A DNA stretch of 64,000 nt. It comes from Vibrio coralliirubri (GTDB lineage: Bacteria; Pseudomonadota; Gammaproteobacteria; Enterobacterales; Vibrionaceae). This document shows, piece by piece, positions 54,746 to 64,000 of the stretch. The stretch lies in the NCBI RefSeq assembly GCF_024347375.1, contig NZ_AP025470.1, positions 558,001 through 622,000 on the forward strand, given 5' to 3'. The translations under genes and the position numbers were made by a program. The number at the start of each line of letters is the position of its first letter. The first letter of the stretch is position 1. The notes under the pieces were generated by a model. It saw only the letters and a program-made list of their open reading frames with translations. It was not told where the DNA came from and did not search any database.

Positions 54746-55795
54746 TTAGAAGTCGTAACGTAGACCGATAGCTAGTTCGTCTTCAGCTTGTGCTTTAGTA
54801 GCGCCGCGGTTAACTAGAGTATCAGCTGTACCGAACTTGTCGCCTTCAGAGATAAGGTTGAAGTTGTACGAGATGTAAGTACGGAAGTTTGGCTTAAAGT
54901 AGTACGTTGCATCTACAGCAACGTTGTCTGCAGATGTATCACCATCTGTTTCTGCGTTGTTGTACGTTAGCGTGAATGCCGCTTTATCTAGCGTGTATGC
55001 TGTTGCGAATTCGTAACCTGTGTAGTCGCCGTTGTCTTTTGACAGTTCACCGTCAGTGAATGTACCAGCGAAGTATAGAGCTTCAGTGCGGAAAGATGCC
55101 GCTAGCATGTACTCGTTTTGGTCAGCTTGGTCTGCGTAACCAGCACCTAGCTTAAAGCCAGAGTCGCCGATTGCGTAGATACCAGATAGAGAGTAACCAT
55201 CTGCGTTGTTGTCATCGTAGCCAGTGTCAGTTGTTGAATCTGTACGATCCGCAAAACGGTAGCTTGCTTTAACGCCTAGGTCTTGGAATTGACCTTTGTA
55301 CGAAACCATGTTGTCAGTACGGTCAGCTACACCAATTTTGTATGCAGCAGAGTTACCGTGGTAAGACATGATATCAGTAAAGTCTGTGATAACGCCTAGC
55401 GCACCATCGTTTTTACCGTAAGTTACTTCACCGAAGTCACCGCCGATACCTGCGTATGTGTAACGGTTGTCGATAGTGTTGTCGCCGCTAACATTGTTGC
55501 CGTTTGCATCGTAGTCAGAAGTTGTGAACTCACCTTCGTAAAAACCAACACCGTATAGGCCGTCTTGGATTTCAACTTTACCTAGGAAGTTAAGACGTAC
55601 ACGAGAGTTGTCTTGTGCTTTGCCATCTTTAACTGATAGACGAGCTTCCGCACGACCACCGATCTCTAGAGAAGTGCCGTTTGAGCTGTATACAGAAGTA
55701 CCGTCAATACCACCAGCTTGTTTACCGTCCGCTGCCACTGCGTTAGTAGCAAGAGCTGCAGCAGATACAGCAAGCGCGATCATAGTCTTGTTCAT
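54746..55795 (-). CDS. ompU: Outer membrane porin OmpU
   Basis: 349-aa trimeric general porin. The signal peptide (MNKTMIALAVSAAALATNAVAA) ends near residue 22. Alternating beta-strand sequence ends with the signature C-terminal aromatic residue (IGLRYDF) needed for outer-membrane assembly. In vibrios OmpU is a major porin, usually activated by ToxR, and in oyster-associated strains it contributes to adhesion and invasion. It lies between dacB and greA as in V. cholerae. The ribosome-binding site TAGGAAAT precedes the ATG. Surface loops look ordinary. Confidence 0.95.
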   Translation of the reverse strand: MNKTMIALAVSAAALATNAVAADGKQAGGIDGTSVYSSNGTSLEIGGRAEARLSVKDGKAQDNSRVRLNFLGKVEIQDGLYGVGFYEGEFTTSDYDANGNNVSGDNTIDNRYTYAGIGGDFGEVTYGKNDGALGVITDFTDIMSYHGNSAAYKIGVADRTDNMVSYKGQFQDLGVKASYRFADRTDSTTDTGYDDNNADGYSLSGIYAIGDSGFKLGAGYADQADQNEYMLAASFRTEALYFAGTFTDGELSKDNGDYTGYEFATAYTLDKAAFTLTYNNAETDGDTSADNVAVDATYYFKPNFRTYISYNFNLISEGDKFGTADTLVNRGATKAQAEDELAIGLRYDF

Positions 55796-56308
55796 GTTAT
55801 TATTTCCTAATTACTGTCCATAGAAGTTTTATCAAGGATTTGAACCCTTTTGTGTATTGCCTGTATTAATCAGGCTTCATAATCATGATTAGAACAGAAG
55901 TCTGAAAAATGCCAGTGCAATCCATGGGTTACTTTTTACCTCTAAAGTTCCATAGTCAGTTAGTAAAATGATATAAAACTAAAAAATGAACACTGTTTTA
56001 TTATATCTCTTGTTGTTTAAGTGGTTGTTTTAAATTAATTTTTATAAAAGTGTGATCTGTGTTTATTTTGTTTGTTTTTTGTTTTTTTAGGTATTTGACT
56101 CTCTACTTATTGATGGGAGAGTTATTATTCATTTTTGTGATGTCTGTAATTTAGACCTAGATAAAGCTTTTATAACGCAAAGTGGAATAAAGGTGATTTA
56201 GCCATAAAGTTTGTTTACACTAAGCCAAATCGTTTTGTTTCTATCACCCAATAAATGCGTTGGGTGTATTTATGTTGGCCAAAGAAAGCTTTGGCATAGA
56301 GGTAAAAA
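55796..56308. promoter_or_regulatory. AT-rich divergent ompU-greA control region
   Basis: 513 bp without a credible gene. The middle (about 55970-56110) is very rich in A/T with T tracts, as expected for a porin promoter bound by ToxR and nucleoid proteins, but I cannot assign ToxR repeats with confidence. On the greA side, two hairpins lie in series: CACCCAA/TTGGGTG (56245-56266) and GCCAAAG/CTTTGGC (56278-56295). The second ends 3 nt before the greA ribosome-binding site. Confidence 0.5.
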
Positions 56309-56782
56309 ATGGAAAAGGTTCCAATGACAGTACGTGGCGCTCAGCAGCTACGTGACGAATTAGATCGCCTACTTAAGCTACGCCCTGTTATCTCAGCAGC
56401 TATTGGTGAAGCACGTGAACTAGGTGACCTGAAAGAGAATGCTGAATACCACGCCGCTCGTGAAGAGCAGGGTATTTGTGAAGCTCAGATCCGTGATATT
56501 GAATATAAGCTATCACTGGCTCAGATCATCGATGTAACGCAAATGGATAATACGGGCAAGATTATCTTTGGTACGACAGTGACACTGATTGATGTGGATA
56601 CCGATGATGAGTTCCGCTACCAAATCGTTTCAGAAGACGAAGCAGACATCAAAACGGGTCGCATTTCTGTGAAATCGCCAATTGCTCGCGGTCTTATCGG
56701 TAAAATGGAAGGCGACGAAGTCATGATCTCTACCCCTGGTGGTGACAAAGACTTCGAAATCGACAAAGTAGAATATATCTAA
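56309..56782 (+). CDS. greA: Transcription elongation factor GreA
   Basis: 157-aa factor that rescues backtracked RNA polymerase by stimulating transcript cleavage. The N-terminal coiled coil carries the acidic tip residues in [18 protein letters not shown]. The C-terminal globular domain includes [16 protein letters not shown]. The ATG at 56309 follows AGAGG at 56298-56302, and MEKVPMT is the N-terminus found in other Vibrio GreA. Hairpins in the leader might affect translation. Confidence 0.97.
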   Translation: MEKVPMTVRGAQQLRDELDRLLKLRPVISAAIGEARELGDLKENAEYHAAREEQGICEAQIRDIEYKLSLAQIIDVTQMDNTGKIIFGTTVTLIDVDTDDEFRYQIVSEDEADIKTGRISVKSPIARGLIGKMEGDEVMISTPGGDKDFEIDKVEYI

Positions 56783-56810
56783 TTGAATTTTCTTTGTTTC
56801 TGATAAGTAA

Positions 56811-56837
56811 AAAGGTCGCTAAATGCGACCTTTTTCG
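56811..56837 (+). terminator. Intrinsic terminator of greA
   Basis: Stem AAAGGTCGC / GCGACCTTT with a 5-nt loop and a T run, 28 bp after greA. The flanking A tract could also serve the convergent yhbY. Confidence 0.9.
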
Positions 56838-56907
56838 TTTCTCACGCTACACTAAAAGATAAGCGCTGTGGCTTCCTATTAGTGAAGTTAGCTTATATTA
56901 AGCTCGC

Positions 56908-57204
56908 TTATTTACGTGGAATCTCGATTTTACGTGCTTCTGACTGACGGAACAGTACTAGAACTTTACCGATAGTCTGTACTTTCTCAGCTTTAGTTTC
57001 ACGTACAATTGCATCGATAATCAGTTGCTTAGTCTCACGGTCTTCTGATGCAACTTTAATCTTGATCAGTTCGTGGTGGTCTAGAGCTAATTCGATTTCC
57101 GCTAGAACAGCTTCAGTAAGTCCATTTGCGCCCATTAGCACAACAGGTTTTAAACTGTGAGCTAGGCCCTTTAGATGCTGCTTTTGTTTGGTACTTAGGT
57201 TCAT
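56908..57204 (-). CDS. yhbY: Ribosome assembly RNA-binding protein YhbY (CRM domain)
   Basis: 98-aa CRM-domain protein associated with pre-50S ribosomes. The GxxG RNA-binding loop is GANGLTE near residues 25-31, and the fold-typical start MNLSTKQKQHLKGLAHSLKP is present. It is divergent from rlmE, the usual arrangement in gammaproteobacteria, and convergent with greA. The Shine-Dalgarno sequence is weak. Confidence 0.95.
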   Translation of the reverse strand: MNLSTKQKQHLKGLAHSLKPVVLMGANGLTEAVLAEIELALDHHELIKIKVASEDRETKQLIIDAIVRETKAEKVQTIGKVLVLFRQSEARKIEIPRK

Positions 57205-57318
57205 TACGCGGCCAATTTTCTTTACTATTAGGGTTGAAAAAACCTATTTTAACGCCATCTAAAGCTGAAGACTATAATTTATTCAGCAATTAGTACTTTC
57301 CTCCAATTTAGGTATCCA

Positions 57319-57948
57319 ATGAGCAAACAGAAACACTCGGCCAGTTCAGGCCGTTGGTTGAAGGAACACTTCGACGACAAGTACGCAAATGAAGCAAGAA
57401 AGAAAGGCTATCGTTCACGTGCTTATTTCAAAATGGAAGAGATTCAAACGAAAGATAAATTGCTGTCTCCTGGGATGACCATTGTGGATTTGGGTGCAGC
57501 ACCTGGCGGTTGGTCTCAATATGCTGCTAAGATTGTTGGAGACAACGGACAAATCATTGCGTGTGACTTGTTACCAATGGATCCGATTGCTGGTGTTAGC
57601 TTTTTACAAGGCGATTTCCGCGAAGAAGCTGTGCTAGATGCCTTGTTGGAACGTATACAACCAAACATGGTTGATGTCGTGATGTCAGATATGGCACCTA
57701 ATATAGCCGGCAACAATTCTGTGGATCAGCCAAGAGCTATGTATTTAGTTGAATTAGCTTTGGATATGTGTCGACAAGTTCTAGCTACCAATGGTAGTTT
57801 TGTTGTAAAAGTATTCCAAGGCGAAGGGTTTGACCAATACGTTAAGGACGTCCGCGAGATGTTTAAAACAGTAAAAGTTAGAAAACCCGACTCTTCTCGA
57901 GCTCGATCTCGTGAAGTGTTTATCGTAGCCACTGGTTACAAAGGTTAA
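57319..57948 (+). CDS. rlmE: 23S rRNA (uridine2552-2'-O)-methyltransferase RlmE
   Basis: 209-aa heat-shock-associated methyltransferase (FtsJ/RrmJ) that methylates U2552 late in 50S assembly. The SAM motif is [15 protein letters not shown]. The K-D-K-E tetrad can be traced to [30 protein letters not shown] and the C-terminal RSREVFIV. It precedes ftsH in the conserved rlmE-ftsH operon. The gap contains two short hairpins without a T run, so co-transcription is likely. Confidence 0.96.
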   Translation: MSKQKHSASSGRWLKEHFDDKYANEARKKGYRSRAYFKMEEIQTKDKLLSPGMTIVDLGAAPGGWSQYAAKIVGDNGQIIACDLLPMDPIAGVSFLQGDFREEAVLDALLERIQPNMVDVVMSDMAPNIAGNNSVDQPRAMYLVELALDMCRQVLATNGSFVVKVFQGEGFDQYVKDVREMFKTVKVRKPDSSRARSREVFIVATGYKG

Positions 57949-58046
57949 CGATTCTCTTCCAAGAGTGAGAGTTAACAACATGGCTACAGGTTACAAACTG
58001 TAGTACCCTACCTTTAATTACAATTAGTTATCGAGAGGCTTACACC

Positions 58047-60023
58047 TTGAGTGACATGGCAAAAAATTTAATTCTGTGGCTTGTTATCGCGGTAGTGTTG
58101 ATGTCGGTATTCCAGAGCTTCGGCCCTGGGGAAAGTAACGGCAGAGCAGTAGATTACACCACGTTTGTACAGGAAGTTGGCCAAGGCCAGATTCAAGACG
58201 CACAGTTCAATAACAGCGAAATCACTTTCACACGTCGTGGTGGTGGTTCTAAGTATGTAACTTACATGCCTGTTTATGATCAAAAGCTACTTGATGACTT
58301 AATTAATCAAAACGTAAAAGTTCAGGGTACACCACCTGAAGAGCAGAGCCTGCTTGGCACTATCTTCATCTCATGGTTCCCAATGATCTTACTGATTGGT
58401 GTATGGATTTTCTTCATGCGTCAAATGCAAGGCGGCGGCGGCGGTAAAGGCGCGATGTCTTTCGGTAAGAGTAAAGCTCGAATGATGAGCGAAGAACAAA
58501 TCAAAACGATGTTTGCTGATGTTGCTGGTTGTGACGAAGCAAAAGAAGACGTGAAAGAGCTTGTGGATTACCTTCGTGACCCAAGTCGCTTCCAAAAGCT
58601 AGGTGGTAAGATCCCGACAGGTATCCTGTTGGTTGGTCCTCCTGGTACGGGTAAAACATTGCTTGCAAAAGCGATTGCCGGTGAAGCGAAAGTACCGTTC
58701 TTTACTATCTCTGGTTCTGACTTCGTTGAAATGTTTGTTGGTGTTGGTGCGTCTCGTGTACGTGACATGTTCGAACAAGCGAAGAAAGCGGCACCTTGTA
58801 TCATCTTTATCGATGAAATCGATGCTGTAGGTCGTCAACGTGGCGCTGGTGTTGGTGGTGGTCACGATGAACGTGAACAAACACTGAACCAGATGCTGGT
58901 TGAGATGGATGGTTTCGAAGGTAACGAAGGTATTATCGTTATCGCTGCGACTAACCGTCCAGACGTACTAGACCCTGCATTACTTCGTCCTGGTCGTTTT
59001 GACCGTCAAGTTGTGGTTGGTCTACCGGATGTACGTGGTCGTGAACAGATTCTTAAAGTACACATGCGTAAAGTTCCACTATCTGGTGATGTTGAACCAT
59101 CTCTGATTGCTCGTGGTACTCCAGGCTTCTCTGGTGCAGATCTTGCGAACCTTGTGAACGAAGCGGCGCTATTTGCTGCTCGTGGTAACAAGCGCAACGT
59201 ATCTATGGTTGAGTTTGAACTTGCGAAAGACAAAATTATGATGGGTGCAGAGCGCCGTTCAATGGTTATGTCTGAAGAAGTGAAAGAGTCAACGGCTTAC
59301 CACGAAGCGGGTCACGCAATTGTTGGTCGTTTGGTGCCTGAACACGATCCAGTGTACAAGGTGTCAATCATTCCACGTGGTCGTGCGCTTGGTGTAACTA
59401 TGTACCTTCCAGAGCAAGATCGCGTAAGCATGTCTCGCCAACATCTAGAATCAATGATCTCTAGCTTGTACGGTGGTCGTCTTGCTGAAGAACTTATCTA
59501 CGGTAAAGACAAAGTTTCGACTGGTGCGTCTAACGATATCGAACGTGCAACTGATATTGCTCGTAAGATGGTAACGCAGTGGGGCTTCTCTGAAAAACTG
59601 GGTCCTCTTCTATATGCTGAAGAAGAAGGCGAAGTTTTCCTAGGTCGCGGTATGAGCCAAGCGAAACATGTTTCTGACGATACGACTAAGCTGATCGATG
59701 AAGAAATTCGTATTCTAATCGACCGCAACTATGCTCGTGCGAAGCAAATTCTTGAAGAGAACATGGATATCATGCACTCGATGAAAGACGCGCTAATGAA
59801 GTTTGAAACGATTGATGCAGGTCAGATTGATGACTTGATGGAACGTAAAGACGACATTCGTGAGCCAGCTGGTTGGGGTGATCAGGCGAAAGCAGAACCT
59901 ACAAAGGAAGAAGCTAAACCTGAAGCGAAATCAGAAGAAGCAACAGCCGAACCAAAAGCTGAAGAGTCGAAAGTTGAAGAAGTTAAATCTGAAACAGATG
60001 ATGCTCAAAACAAAGATTCTTAA
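58047..60023 (+). CDS. ftsH: ATP-dependent zinc metalloprotease FtsH
   Basis: 658-aa inner-membrane AAA+ protease that degrades membrane and regulatory proteins. Two membrane helices (about residues 7-25 and 105-125) flank a periplasmic loop. The AAA domain has Walker A GPPGTGKT and Walker [12 protein letters not shown], and the zinc site HEAGH lies in [12 protein letters not shown]. The C-terminus is an unusually long Glu/Lys/Ala/Pro-rich tail (about residues 615-658). A TTG at 58047 is taken as the start, because GAGAGG at 58033-58038 is 8 nt away. The ATG at 58056 (MAKNLILWL) matches the E. coli start but is 17 nt from that site. Confidence 0.96.
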   Translation: MSDMAKNLILWLVIAVVLMSVFQSFGPGESNGRAVDYTTFVQEVGQGQIQDAQFNNSEITFTRRGGGSKYVTYMPVYDQKLLDDLINQNVKVQGTPPEEQSLLGTIFISWFPMILLIGVWIFFMRQMQGGGGGKGAMSFGKSKARMMSEEQIKTMFADVAGCDEAKEDVKELVDYLRDPSRFQKLGGKIPTGILLVGPPGTGKTLLAKAIAGEAKVPFFTISGSDFVEMFVGVGASRVRDMFEQAKKAAPCIIFIDEIDAVGRQRGAGVGGGHDEREQTLNQMLVEMDGFEGNEGIIVIAATNRPDVLDPALLRPGRFDRQVVVGLPDVRGREQILKVHMRKVPLSGDVEPSLIARGTPGFSGADLANLVNEAALFAARGNKRNVSMVEFELAKDKIMMGAERRSMVMSEEVKESTAYHEAGHAIVGRLVPEHDPVYKVSIIPRGRALGVTMYLPEQDRVSMSRQHLESMISSLYGGRLAEELIYGKDKVSTGASNDIERATDIARKMVTQWGFSEKLGPLLYAEEEGEVFLGRGMSQAKHVSDDTTKLIDEEIRILIDRNYARAKQILEENMDIMHSMKDALMKFETIDAGQIDDLMERKDDIREPAGWGDQAKAEPTKEEAKPEAKSEEATAEPKAEESKVEEVKSETDDAQNKDS

Positions 60024-60040
60024 TTGCTAAGCTTTAAATT

Positions 60041-60068
60041 AAAACCCTGAGTACACTCAGGGTTTTTC
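60041..60068 (+). terminator. Intrinsic terminator of ftsH
   Basis: Stem AAAACCCTGAG / CTCAGGGTTTT with a TACA loop and a T run, 17 bp after the ftsH stop. Confidence 0.9.
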
Positions 60069-60111
60069 TGTTTCTAGCCTAAGATGTTTTTACCTTTAAG
60101 ACCCGCCTTCC

Positions 60112-60942
60112 ATGATATTAAAAGCACATAATAAAACGCTCGTTTTAGACCGCCCGCATGTGATGGGTATCCTCAATGTCACGCCTGACTCTTTCTCTGA
60201 TGGAGGAAAATTCAATTCATTAGATAATGCTTTACTGCAAGCAGAGCGAATGATTCAAGCTGGTGTTAGCATTATTGACATTGGTGGTGAGTCAACTCGT
60301 CCGGGAGCACCTGACGTATCTTTAGAAGAAGAGCTCGCTCGCGTTATTCCTGCCATTAAAGCAATTCGCGCCAAGTTTGATGTGTGGATCTCTATTGATA
60401 CCAGTAAAGCTGAAGTGATGCGCCAAGCCGTTGAAGCGGGGGCTGATTTGATCAATGATGTGCGCGCACTGCAAGAGCCCGGAGCTCTAGATGCGGCCGC
60501 CGATGCTAATGTGCCAGTTTGCCTGATGCACATGAAAGGTCAGCCAAGAACCATGCAAGCCAACCCAAATTACGATGATGTCCTAACGGATGTTGAAGCG
60601 TTCTTAAAAGAAAGGGTGGAGGCTTGTGAGGCTGTTGGCATATCAAAAGAGCAGCTGATTCTGGATCCTGGTTTTGGCTTTGGTAAAACCATTGAGCATA
60701 ATTACCACCTATTAGCGCACCTTGAAAAATTTCACACGCTTGGGTTGCCCGTCTTAGCGGGGATGTCGAGAAAATCGATGATCTTTAAGCTACTAGACAA
60801 AGCTCCAGCAGATTGCATGGTCGCTAGCGTCACTTGCGCTACCATCGCTGCAATCAAAGGTGCACAAATTATTCGCGTTCACGATGTTGAAGATACATTG
60901 GAAGCGATGAAGATAATCGAAGTGATGAATAACAATCACTAA
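60112..60942 (+). CDS. folP: Dihydropteroate synthase
   Basis: 276-aa folate-pathway enzyme joining 6-hydroxymethyl-dihydropterin pyrophosphate to p-aminobenzoate, and the target of sulfonamides. Both signatures are present: MGILNVTPDSFSDGGKF near residue 18 and DIGGESTRPGA near residue 56. It is followed after 21 bp by glmM, the common folP-glmM operon. An ftsH terminator intervenes upstream, so it probably has its own promoter in the 40-bp gap or relies on read-through. The ribosome-binding site is weak. Confidence 0.96.
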   Translation: MILKAHNKTLVLDRPHVMGILNVTPDSFSDGGKFNSLDNALLQAERMIQAGVSIIDIGGESTRPGAPDVSLEEELARVIPAIKAIRAKFDVWISIDTSKAEVMRQAVEAGADLINDVRALQEPGALDAAADANVPVCLMHMKGQPRTMQANPNYDDVLTDVEAFLKERVEACEAVGISKEQLILDPGFGFGKTIEHNYHLLAHLEKFHTLGLPVLAGMSRKSMIFKLLDKAPADCMVASVTCATIAAIKGAQIIRVHDVEDTLEAMKIIEVMNNNH

Positions 60943-60963
60943 TCATAATTAAGGAAAATCAAT

Positions 60964-62304
60964 ATGTCTGATAAGAGACGTTACTTCGGCACAGATGGTG
61001 TACGTGGCAAAGTTGGCCAGTACCCGATTACACCTGATTTTGTTCTGAAGCTTGGCTGGGCTGCGGGTCGTGTTCTTGCGAAGCAAGGCACAAAGAAAGT
61101 CATCATTGGTAAAGATACTCGTATCTCTGGCTACATGTTGGAGTCTGCGCTAGAAGCTGGCCTTGCTGCTGCTGGTCTTCAGGCTACGTTTACTGGCCCA
61201 ATGCCAACACCTGCTGTTGCTTACCTAACTCAAACCTTCCGCGCTGAAGCGGGTATTGTTATCTCTGCATCGCACAACCCTTACTACGATAACGGTATCA
61301 AGTTCTTCTCTTCTGAGGGAACAAAACTGCCGGACGATATCGAGTTGGCGATTGAAGCTGAATTGGATAAAGACATCGAATGTGTTGACTCATTCGAACT
61401 TGGTAAAGCGGTACGTTTGAACGATGCGGCTGGCCGTTACATTGAATTCTGTAAGAGCACATTCCCAAATCATATGACGCTTGCAGGAATGAAGATTGTT
61501 GTCGATTGTGCACATGGTGCGACTTACCATATTGCTCCTGCTGTATTTAAAGAGCTGGGTGCAGAAGTTATTGCGATTGGTGTTGAGCCAAACGGTACTA
61601 ACATTAACCACGAAGTAGGTGCGACGGATGTACGTGCTCTGCAAGCAAAAGTGCTTGAAGAGAAAGCGGCACTAGGTCTTGGCTTTGATGGTGATGGTGA
61701 CCGTATCATCATGGTTGACGAGCTAGGTAACAAAATTGATGGTGACCAAATTGCTTACATCATTGCTCGTGATGCACTGCGTCGCGGTGAGTTGAAAGGC
61801 GGCGTTGTTGGTACACTAATGACCAACCTTGGTATGGAAAACGGCCTTAAGCAGTTAGGTATTCCGTTTGTTCGTGCTGCTGTTGGTGACCGTTACGTGA
61901 TGGAGCAGCTTCTTGCTAAAGGCTGGAAGATCGGTGCTGAAAACTCGGGGCACGTTATCCTACTGGATAAAGTGACGACGGGTGATGCTATCGTTGCTGC
62001 TCTGCAAGTGTTGGCTTCAGTTGTTGATAGCGAAATGACACTGAATGAGCTGTCTCAAGGCATGACGTTGTACCCTCAAGTTCTAGAAAACGTTCGTTTC
62101 AGCGGAGATTCAAACCCATTGGAAGCCGAAGCGGTAAAAGCAGCGGTTGTTGAAGTAGAAGCAGAGCTTGGCGAGAAAGGTCGTGTGCTATTACGCAAGT
62201 CTGGTACCGAGCCACTACTGCGTGTCATGGTTGAAGGCGAAGATGCAGAGCTTGTTCAAGCGTCTGCGCTTAAGATTGCAGATGCAGTAAAAGCAAACTG
62301 CTAA
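60964..62304 (+). CDS. glmM: Phosphoglucosamine mutase
   Basis: 446-aa enzyme that converts glucosamine-6-phosphate to glucosamine-1-phosphate for UDP-GlcNAc synthesis. The phosphoserine loop is [13 protein letters not shown] (Ser about 102), the Mg loop GFDGDGDR, the sugar loop GAENSGHV and the phosphate loop [18 protein letters not shown] lies just upstream of the ATG. It is co-transcribed with folP. A different, catabolic phosphohexomutase closes the chitobiose operon at 19536. Confidence 0.97.
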   Translation: MSDKRRYFGTDGVRGKVGQYPITPDFVLKLGWAAGRVLAKQGTKKVIIGKDTRISGYMLESALEAGLAAAGLQATFTGPMPTPAVAYLTQTFRAEAGIVISASHNPYYDNGIKFFSSEGTKLPDDIELAIEAELDKDIECVDSFELGKAVRLNDAAGRYIEFCKSTFPNHMTLAGMKIVVDCAHGATYHIAPAVFKELGAEVIAIGVEPNGTNINHEVGATDVRALQAKVLEEKAALGLGFDGDGDRIIMVDELGNKIDGDQIAYIIARDALRRGELKGGVVGTLMTNLGMENGLKQLGIPFVRAAVGDRYVMEQLLAKGWKIGAENSGHVILLDKVTTGDAIVAALQVLASVVDSEMTLNELSQGMTLYPQVLENVRFSGDSNPLEAEAVKAAVVEVEAELGEKGRVLLRKSGTEPLLRVMVEGEDAELVQASALKIADAVKANC

Positions 62305-62370
62305 TTTAACCTTTTACTTAGCCGGCGTAACGAATAGCGCTTGTGATTAGAAGTGGTTGAGTTATATCAC

Positions 62371-62418
62371 GGTCAAAAGAGACGTAAATGAGTTTTGTGT
62401 CGCTTTTGACCTTTTTTT
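62371..62418 (+). terminator. Intrinsic terminator of folP-glmM
   Basis: Stem GGTCAAAAG / CTTTTGACC, extended by GAC/GTC past a mismatch, then seven T residues, 67 bp after glmM. Confidence 0.88.
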
Positions 62419-62582
62419 GACCATTCACTTGGTAAAGGCTTATTTTTTAGCAAATTCTCCTTGTCAGCCATCGTCGCATTCGCTAGTATTGCTCGGCCTT
62501 CAGTTAGGAGGTCGCTAGCCTTGTTCTTAAAAATAGTTTTTTGAACGGCGCTGGCTCAACAATTAGGAACATAGGTGGAAAA

Positions 62583-62915
62583 ATGTTTACAGTTCTACTT
62601 GTGATTTACCTGTTGGCAGCGCTTGGTGTAATTGGCCTAGTGTTGATTCAACAAGGTAAAGGCGCAGATATGGGAGCCTCTTTCGGTGCTGGCGCTTCAA
62701 ACACTGTGTTTGGTGCTGGTGGCTCAGGAAATTTCCTTACCCGAATGACTGCAATTTTTGCAACTACATTTTTTATCCTTAGCTTAGTGCTTGGTAATAT
62801 GTCTACACATAAAACTGAGTCACAATGGATTGACCCGACCCAAGGTCAGGTAATTCAACAAGCTGATGATGCAGTGAGTGAAGTTTCGGCGCAAGGCGAC
62901 GAAATTCCACAATAA
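62583..62915 (+). CDS. secG: Preprotein translocase subunit SecG
   Basis: 110-aa auxiliary subunit of the SecYEG channel. Two membrane segments ([21 protein letters not shown] and [16 protein letters not shown]) are joined by the conserved cytoplasmic loop [17 protein letters not shown]. The start at 62583 follows AGGTGG at 62573-62578; an in-frame start at 62541 would add residues not found in SecG. A hydrophilic tail is usual for the family. It sits upstream of tRNA-Leu and tRNA-fMet as in E. coli. Confidence 0.95.
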   Translation: MFTVLLVIYLLAALGVIGLVLIQQGKGADMGASFGAGASNTVFGAGGSGNFLTRMTAIFATTFFILSLVLGNMSTHKTESQWIDPTQGQVIQQADDAVSEVSAQGDEIPQ

Positions 62916-62931
62916 TCTGTAAAGATTTGAT

Positions 62932-63016
62932 GCCGAGATGGTGAAATTGGTAGACACGCTAGCATGAGGTGCTAGTGCCTTAGGGTGTGAGGGTTCGAGT
63001 CCCTCTCTCGGCACCA
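62932..63016 (+). tRNA. leuU: tRNA-Leu (GAG anticodon)
   Basis: 85-nt cloverleaf with a 7-bp acceptor stem GCCGAGA/TCTCGGC and a CTAGC...GCTAG anticodon arm holding GAG. It has a long variable arm as expected for leucine, the GGTTCGAGTCC T-arm and an encoded CCA. It lies 16 bp after secG, the same context as E. coli leuU. Confidence 0.97.
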
Positions 63017-63069
63017 TGTTTACAAACTTGTAAAACATCTTGTTGGGCGTATAATGCTCGCAAGTCGGA

Positions 63070-63146
<77 letters not shown>

Positions 63147-63380
63147 ATTTCAATGCTATTATATAGCTTGTATTGGTAGCAAGTTTGCACAGTGTGAACC
63201 TCACTGTGAGTTAAGTGTGATATCGAATGTGATGGCACTTAACATATAAGGGTCCAGCAACAAAAACCCCGGCTTATACGGGGTTTTTTGTTATCTAAGC
63301 ATTTGTAAATGTATTTAGATAATGTTTGCTTGGAATTTAAATTGGGCTTTGAGCCCTTTTTTTGTTTCTGGAGTGGTTAA
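63147..63380 (+). promoter_or_regulatory. Structured leader of rimP-nusA with two terminator-like hairpins
   Basis: Between the initiator tRNA and rimP are four hairpins: CACAGTG/CACTGTG (63188-63208), GTTAAGTG/CACTTAAC (63210-63243), a terminator AAAACCCCG/CGGGGTTTT with a T run (63263-63290), and GGGCT/AGCCC with seven Ts (63344-63363). The last ends 17 bp before the rimP ATG. In E. coli the equivalent region contains terminators subject to control linked to NusA. Some polymerase must read through both. Confidence 0.75.
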
Positions 63381-63836
63381 ATGACTGGTTTAGAAAGACA
63401 ACTTACTGAAATGCTTGACGCTCCAGTAGCAGCATCAGGTTATGAGTTAGTTGGATTAGAATTTATTCGTGCTGGTGAGCACTCAACGCTACGTATTTAC
63501 ATCGATTCACCAAACGGTATCAATGTAGATGATTGCGCTGAAGTTAGTCACCAAGTAAGTGCCGTAATGGACGTTGAAGATCCAATTTCAGTGGCTTATA
63601 ACCTTGAAGTGTCTTCACCAGGTTTAGAGAGACCACTGTTCAAAGCAGAGCATTACCAACAATTTATTGGTCACGAGGTAAGCATCGTTTTGAAAATGGC
63701 TGTCGGCAACCGTCGTAAATGGAAAGGTGATATCCAATCTATCGAAGGCGAGACAGTGAAAGTATTGGTTGAAGGACAAGAAGAAGAATTCGTCCTGAGC
63801 AATATTGCGAAAGCTAACCTGATCCCTAAATTTTAG
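63381..63836 (+). CDS. rimP: Ribosome maturation factor RimP
   Basis: 151-aa protein needed for 30S subunit maturation. The N-terminal alpha/beta domain ([22 protein letters not shown], then [20 protein letters not shown]) leads to the conserved [16 protein letters not shown]-terminal SH3-like barrel follows. It is followed after 35 bp by nusA, the standard rimP-nusA-infB order. GGAGTGG lies upstream of the ATG. Confidence 0.96.
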   Translation: MTGLERQLTEMLDAPVAASGYELVGLEFIRAGEHSTLRIYIDSPNGINVDDCAEVSHQVSAVMDVEDPISVAYNLEVSSPGLERPLFKAEHYQQFIGHEVSIVLKMAVGNRRKWKGDIQSIEGETVKVLVEGQEEEFVLSNIAKANLIPKF

Positions 63837-63871
63837 TTCTCCTAGAGAGAAGAGCTTAAGAGGCTAGATTA

Positions 63872-64000
63872 ATGAACAAAGAAATTTTGGCGGTAGTAGA
63901 AGCTGTTTCAAATGAGAAAGCAGTTCCTCGTGAGCGTATTTTTGAAGCGCTTGAAATCGCGCTTGCAACGGCAACAAAAAAGAAAAGCGAACTAGAAATC
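63872..64000 (+). CDS. nusA: Transcription termination/antitermination factor NusA (5' part)
   Basis: The first 43 codons ([20 protein letters not shown]...) match the N-terminal RNA polymerase-binding domain of NusA. The gene runs off the window. AAGAGG (63858-63863) is the ribosome-binding site. Position after rimP confirms the call. Confidence 0.95.
   Translation, partial: MNKEILAVVEAVSNEKAVPRERIFEALEIALATATKKKSELEI

Overview
The window is a stretch of a Vibrio main chromosome. Gene content and order match what I recall of Vibrio cholerae chromosome I from dksA through the chitobiose operon, chiS, hemL, tyrS, ompU, ftsH and glmM to nusA. Protein sequences, moderate GC and the gene set suggest a marine, Splendidus-like Vibrio. 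The species is an inference from general likeness, not a search.

Layout. 1-2514 (minus): the start of a probable pcnB, then gluQ, dksA and sfsA. 2549-9815 (plus): hrpB, mrcB and a patatin/POTRA/barrel protein. 10088-15178 (plus): acnB with an ERIC-type repeat in its 3' region, yacL, and a sigma-54-preceded glnK-amtB pair. 15474-19385 (plus): a Fur-type ferric iron ABC transporter whose permease gene is preceded by a short leader ORF. 19536-34157 (minus): the complete chitobiose operon, ordered from the promoter as solute-binding protein, two permeases, two ATPases, GH9 glucosaminidase, glucosamine kinase, GH20 hexosaminidase, GH94 chitobiose phosphorylase and a phosphohexomutase. Its regulator chiS follows at 34858-38247. 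38464-42587: rsmC, a probable MITE, an AI-2E-family transporter, an unannotated 41-aa membrane protein and hemL. 42884-47721 (plus): erpA and an RND efflux pair. 47769-49195: an intact IS4-family insertion sequence with a 12-bp target duplication, sitting in what was a terminator. 49257-56782: an M23 endopeptidase, tyrS, a CBS-less MgtE transporter behind a leader peptide, dacB, ompU and greA. 56908-64000: yhbY, rlmE-ftsH, folP-glmM, secG, tRNA-Leu(GAG), initiator tRNA-Met, rimP and the start of nusA.

How it fits together. The chitin block is a full uptake and catabolism route. Periplasmic chitobiose is bound by CBP, imported by the ABC transporter and cleaved by phosphorolysis or hydrolysis. 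The sugar phosphates are then isomerised for amino-sugar catabolism, under control of ChiS, which CBP holds inactive. The rest is mostly core metabolism, envelope and translation/transcription genes.

The least-explained material is in non-coding DNA. It comprises a Pro-Pro leader ORF with an attenuator-like hairpin before mgtE, a 15-codon ORF abutting fbpB, hairpins guarding both ends of the IS4 element, a 264-bp inverted-repeat element flanked by TA, and a structured leader before rimP-nusA. I found no CRISPR array, prophage, integron or obvious new multi-gene defence or biosynthetic system.
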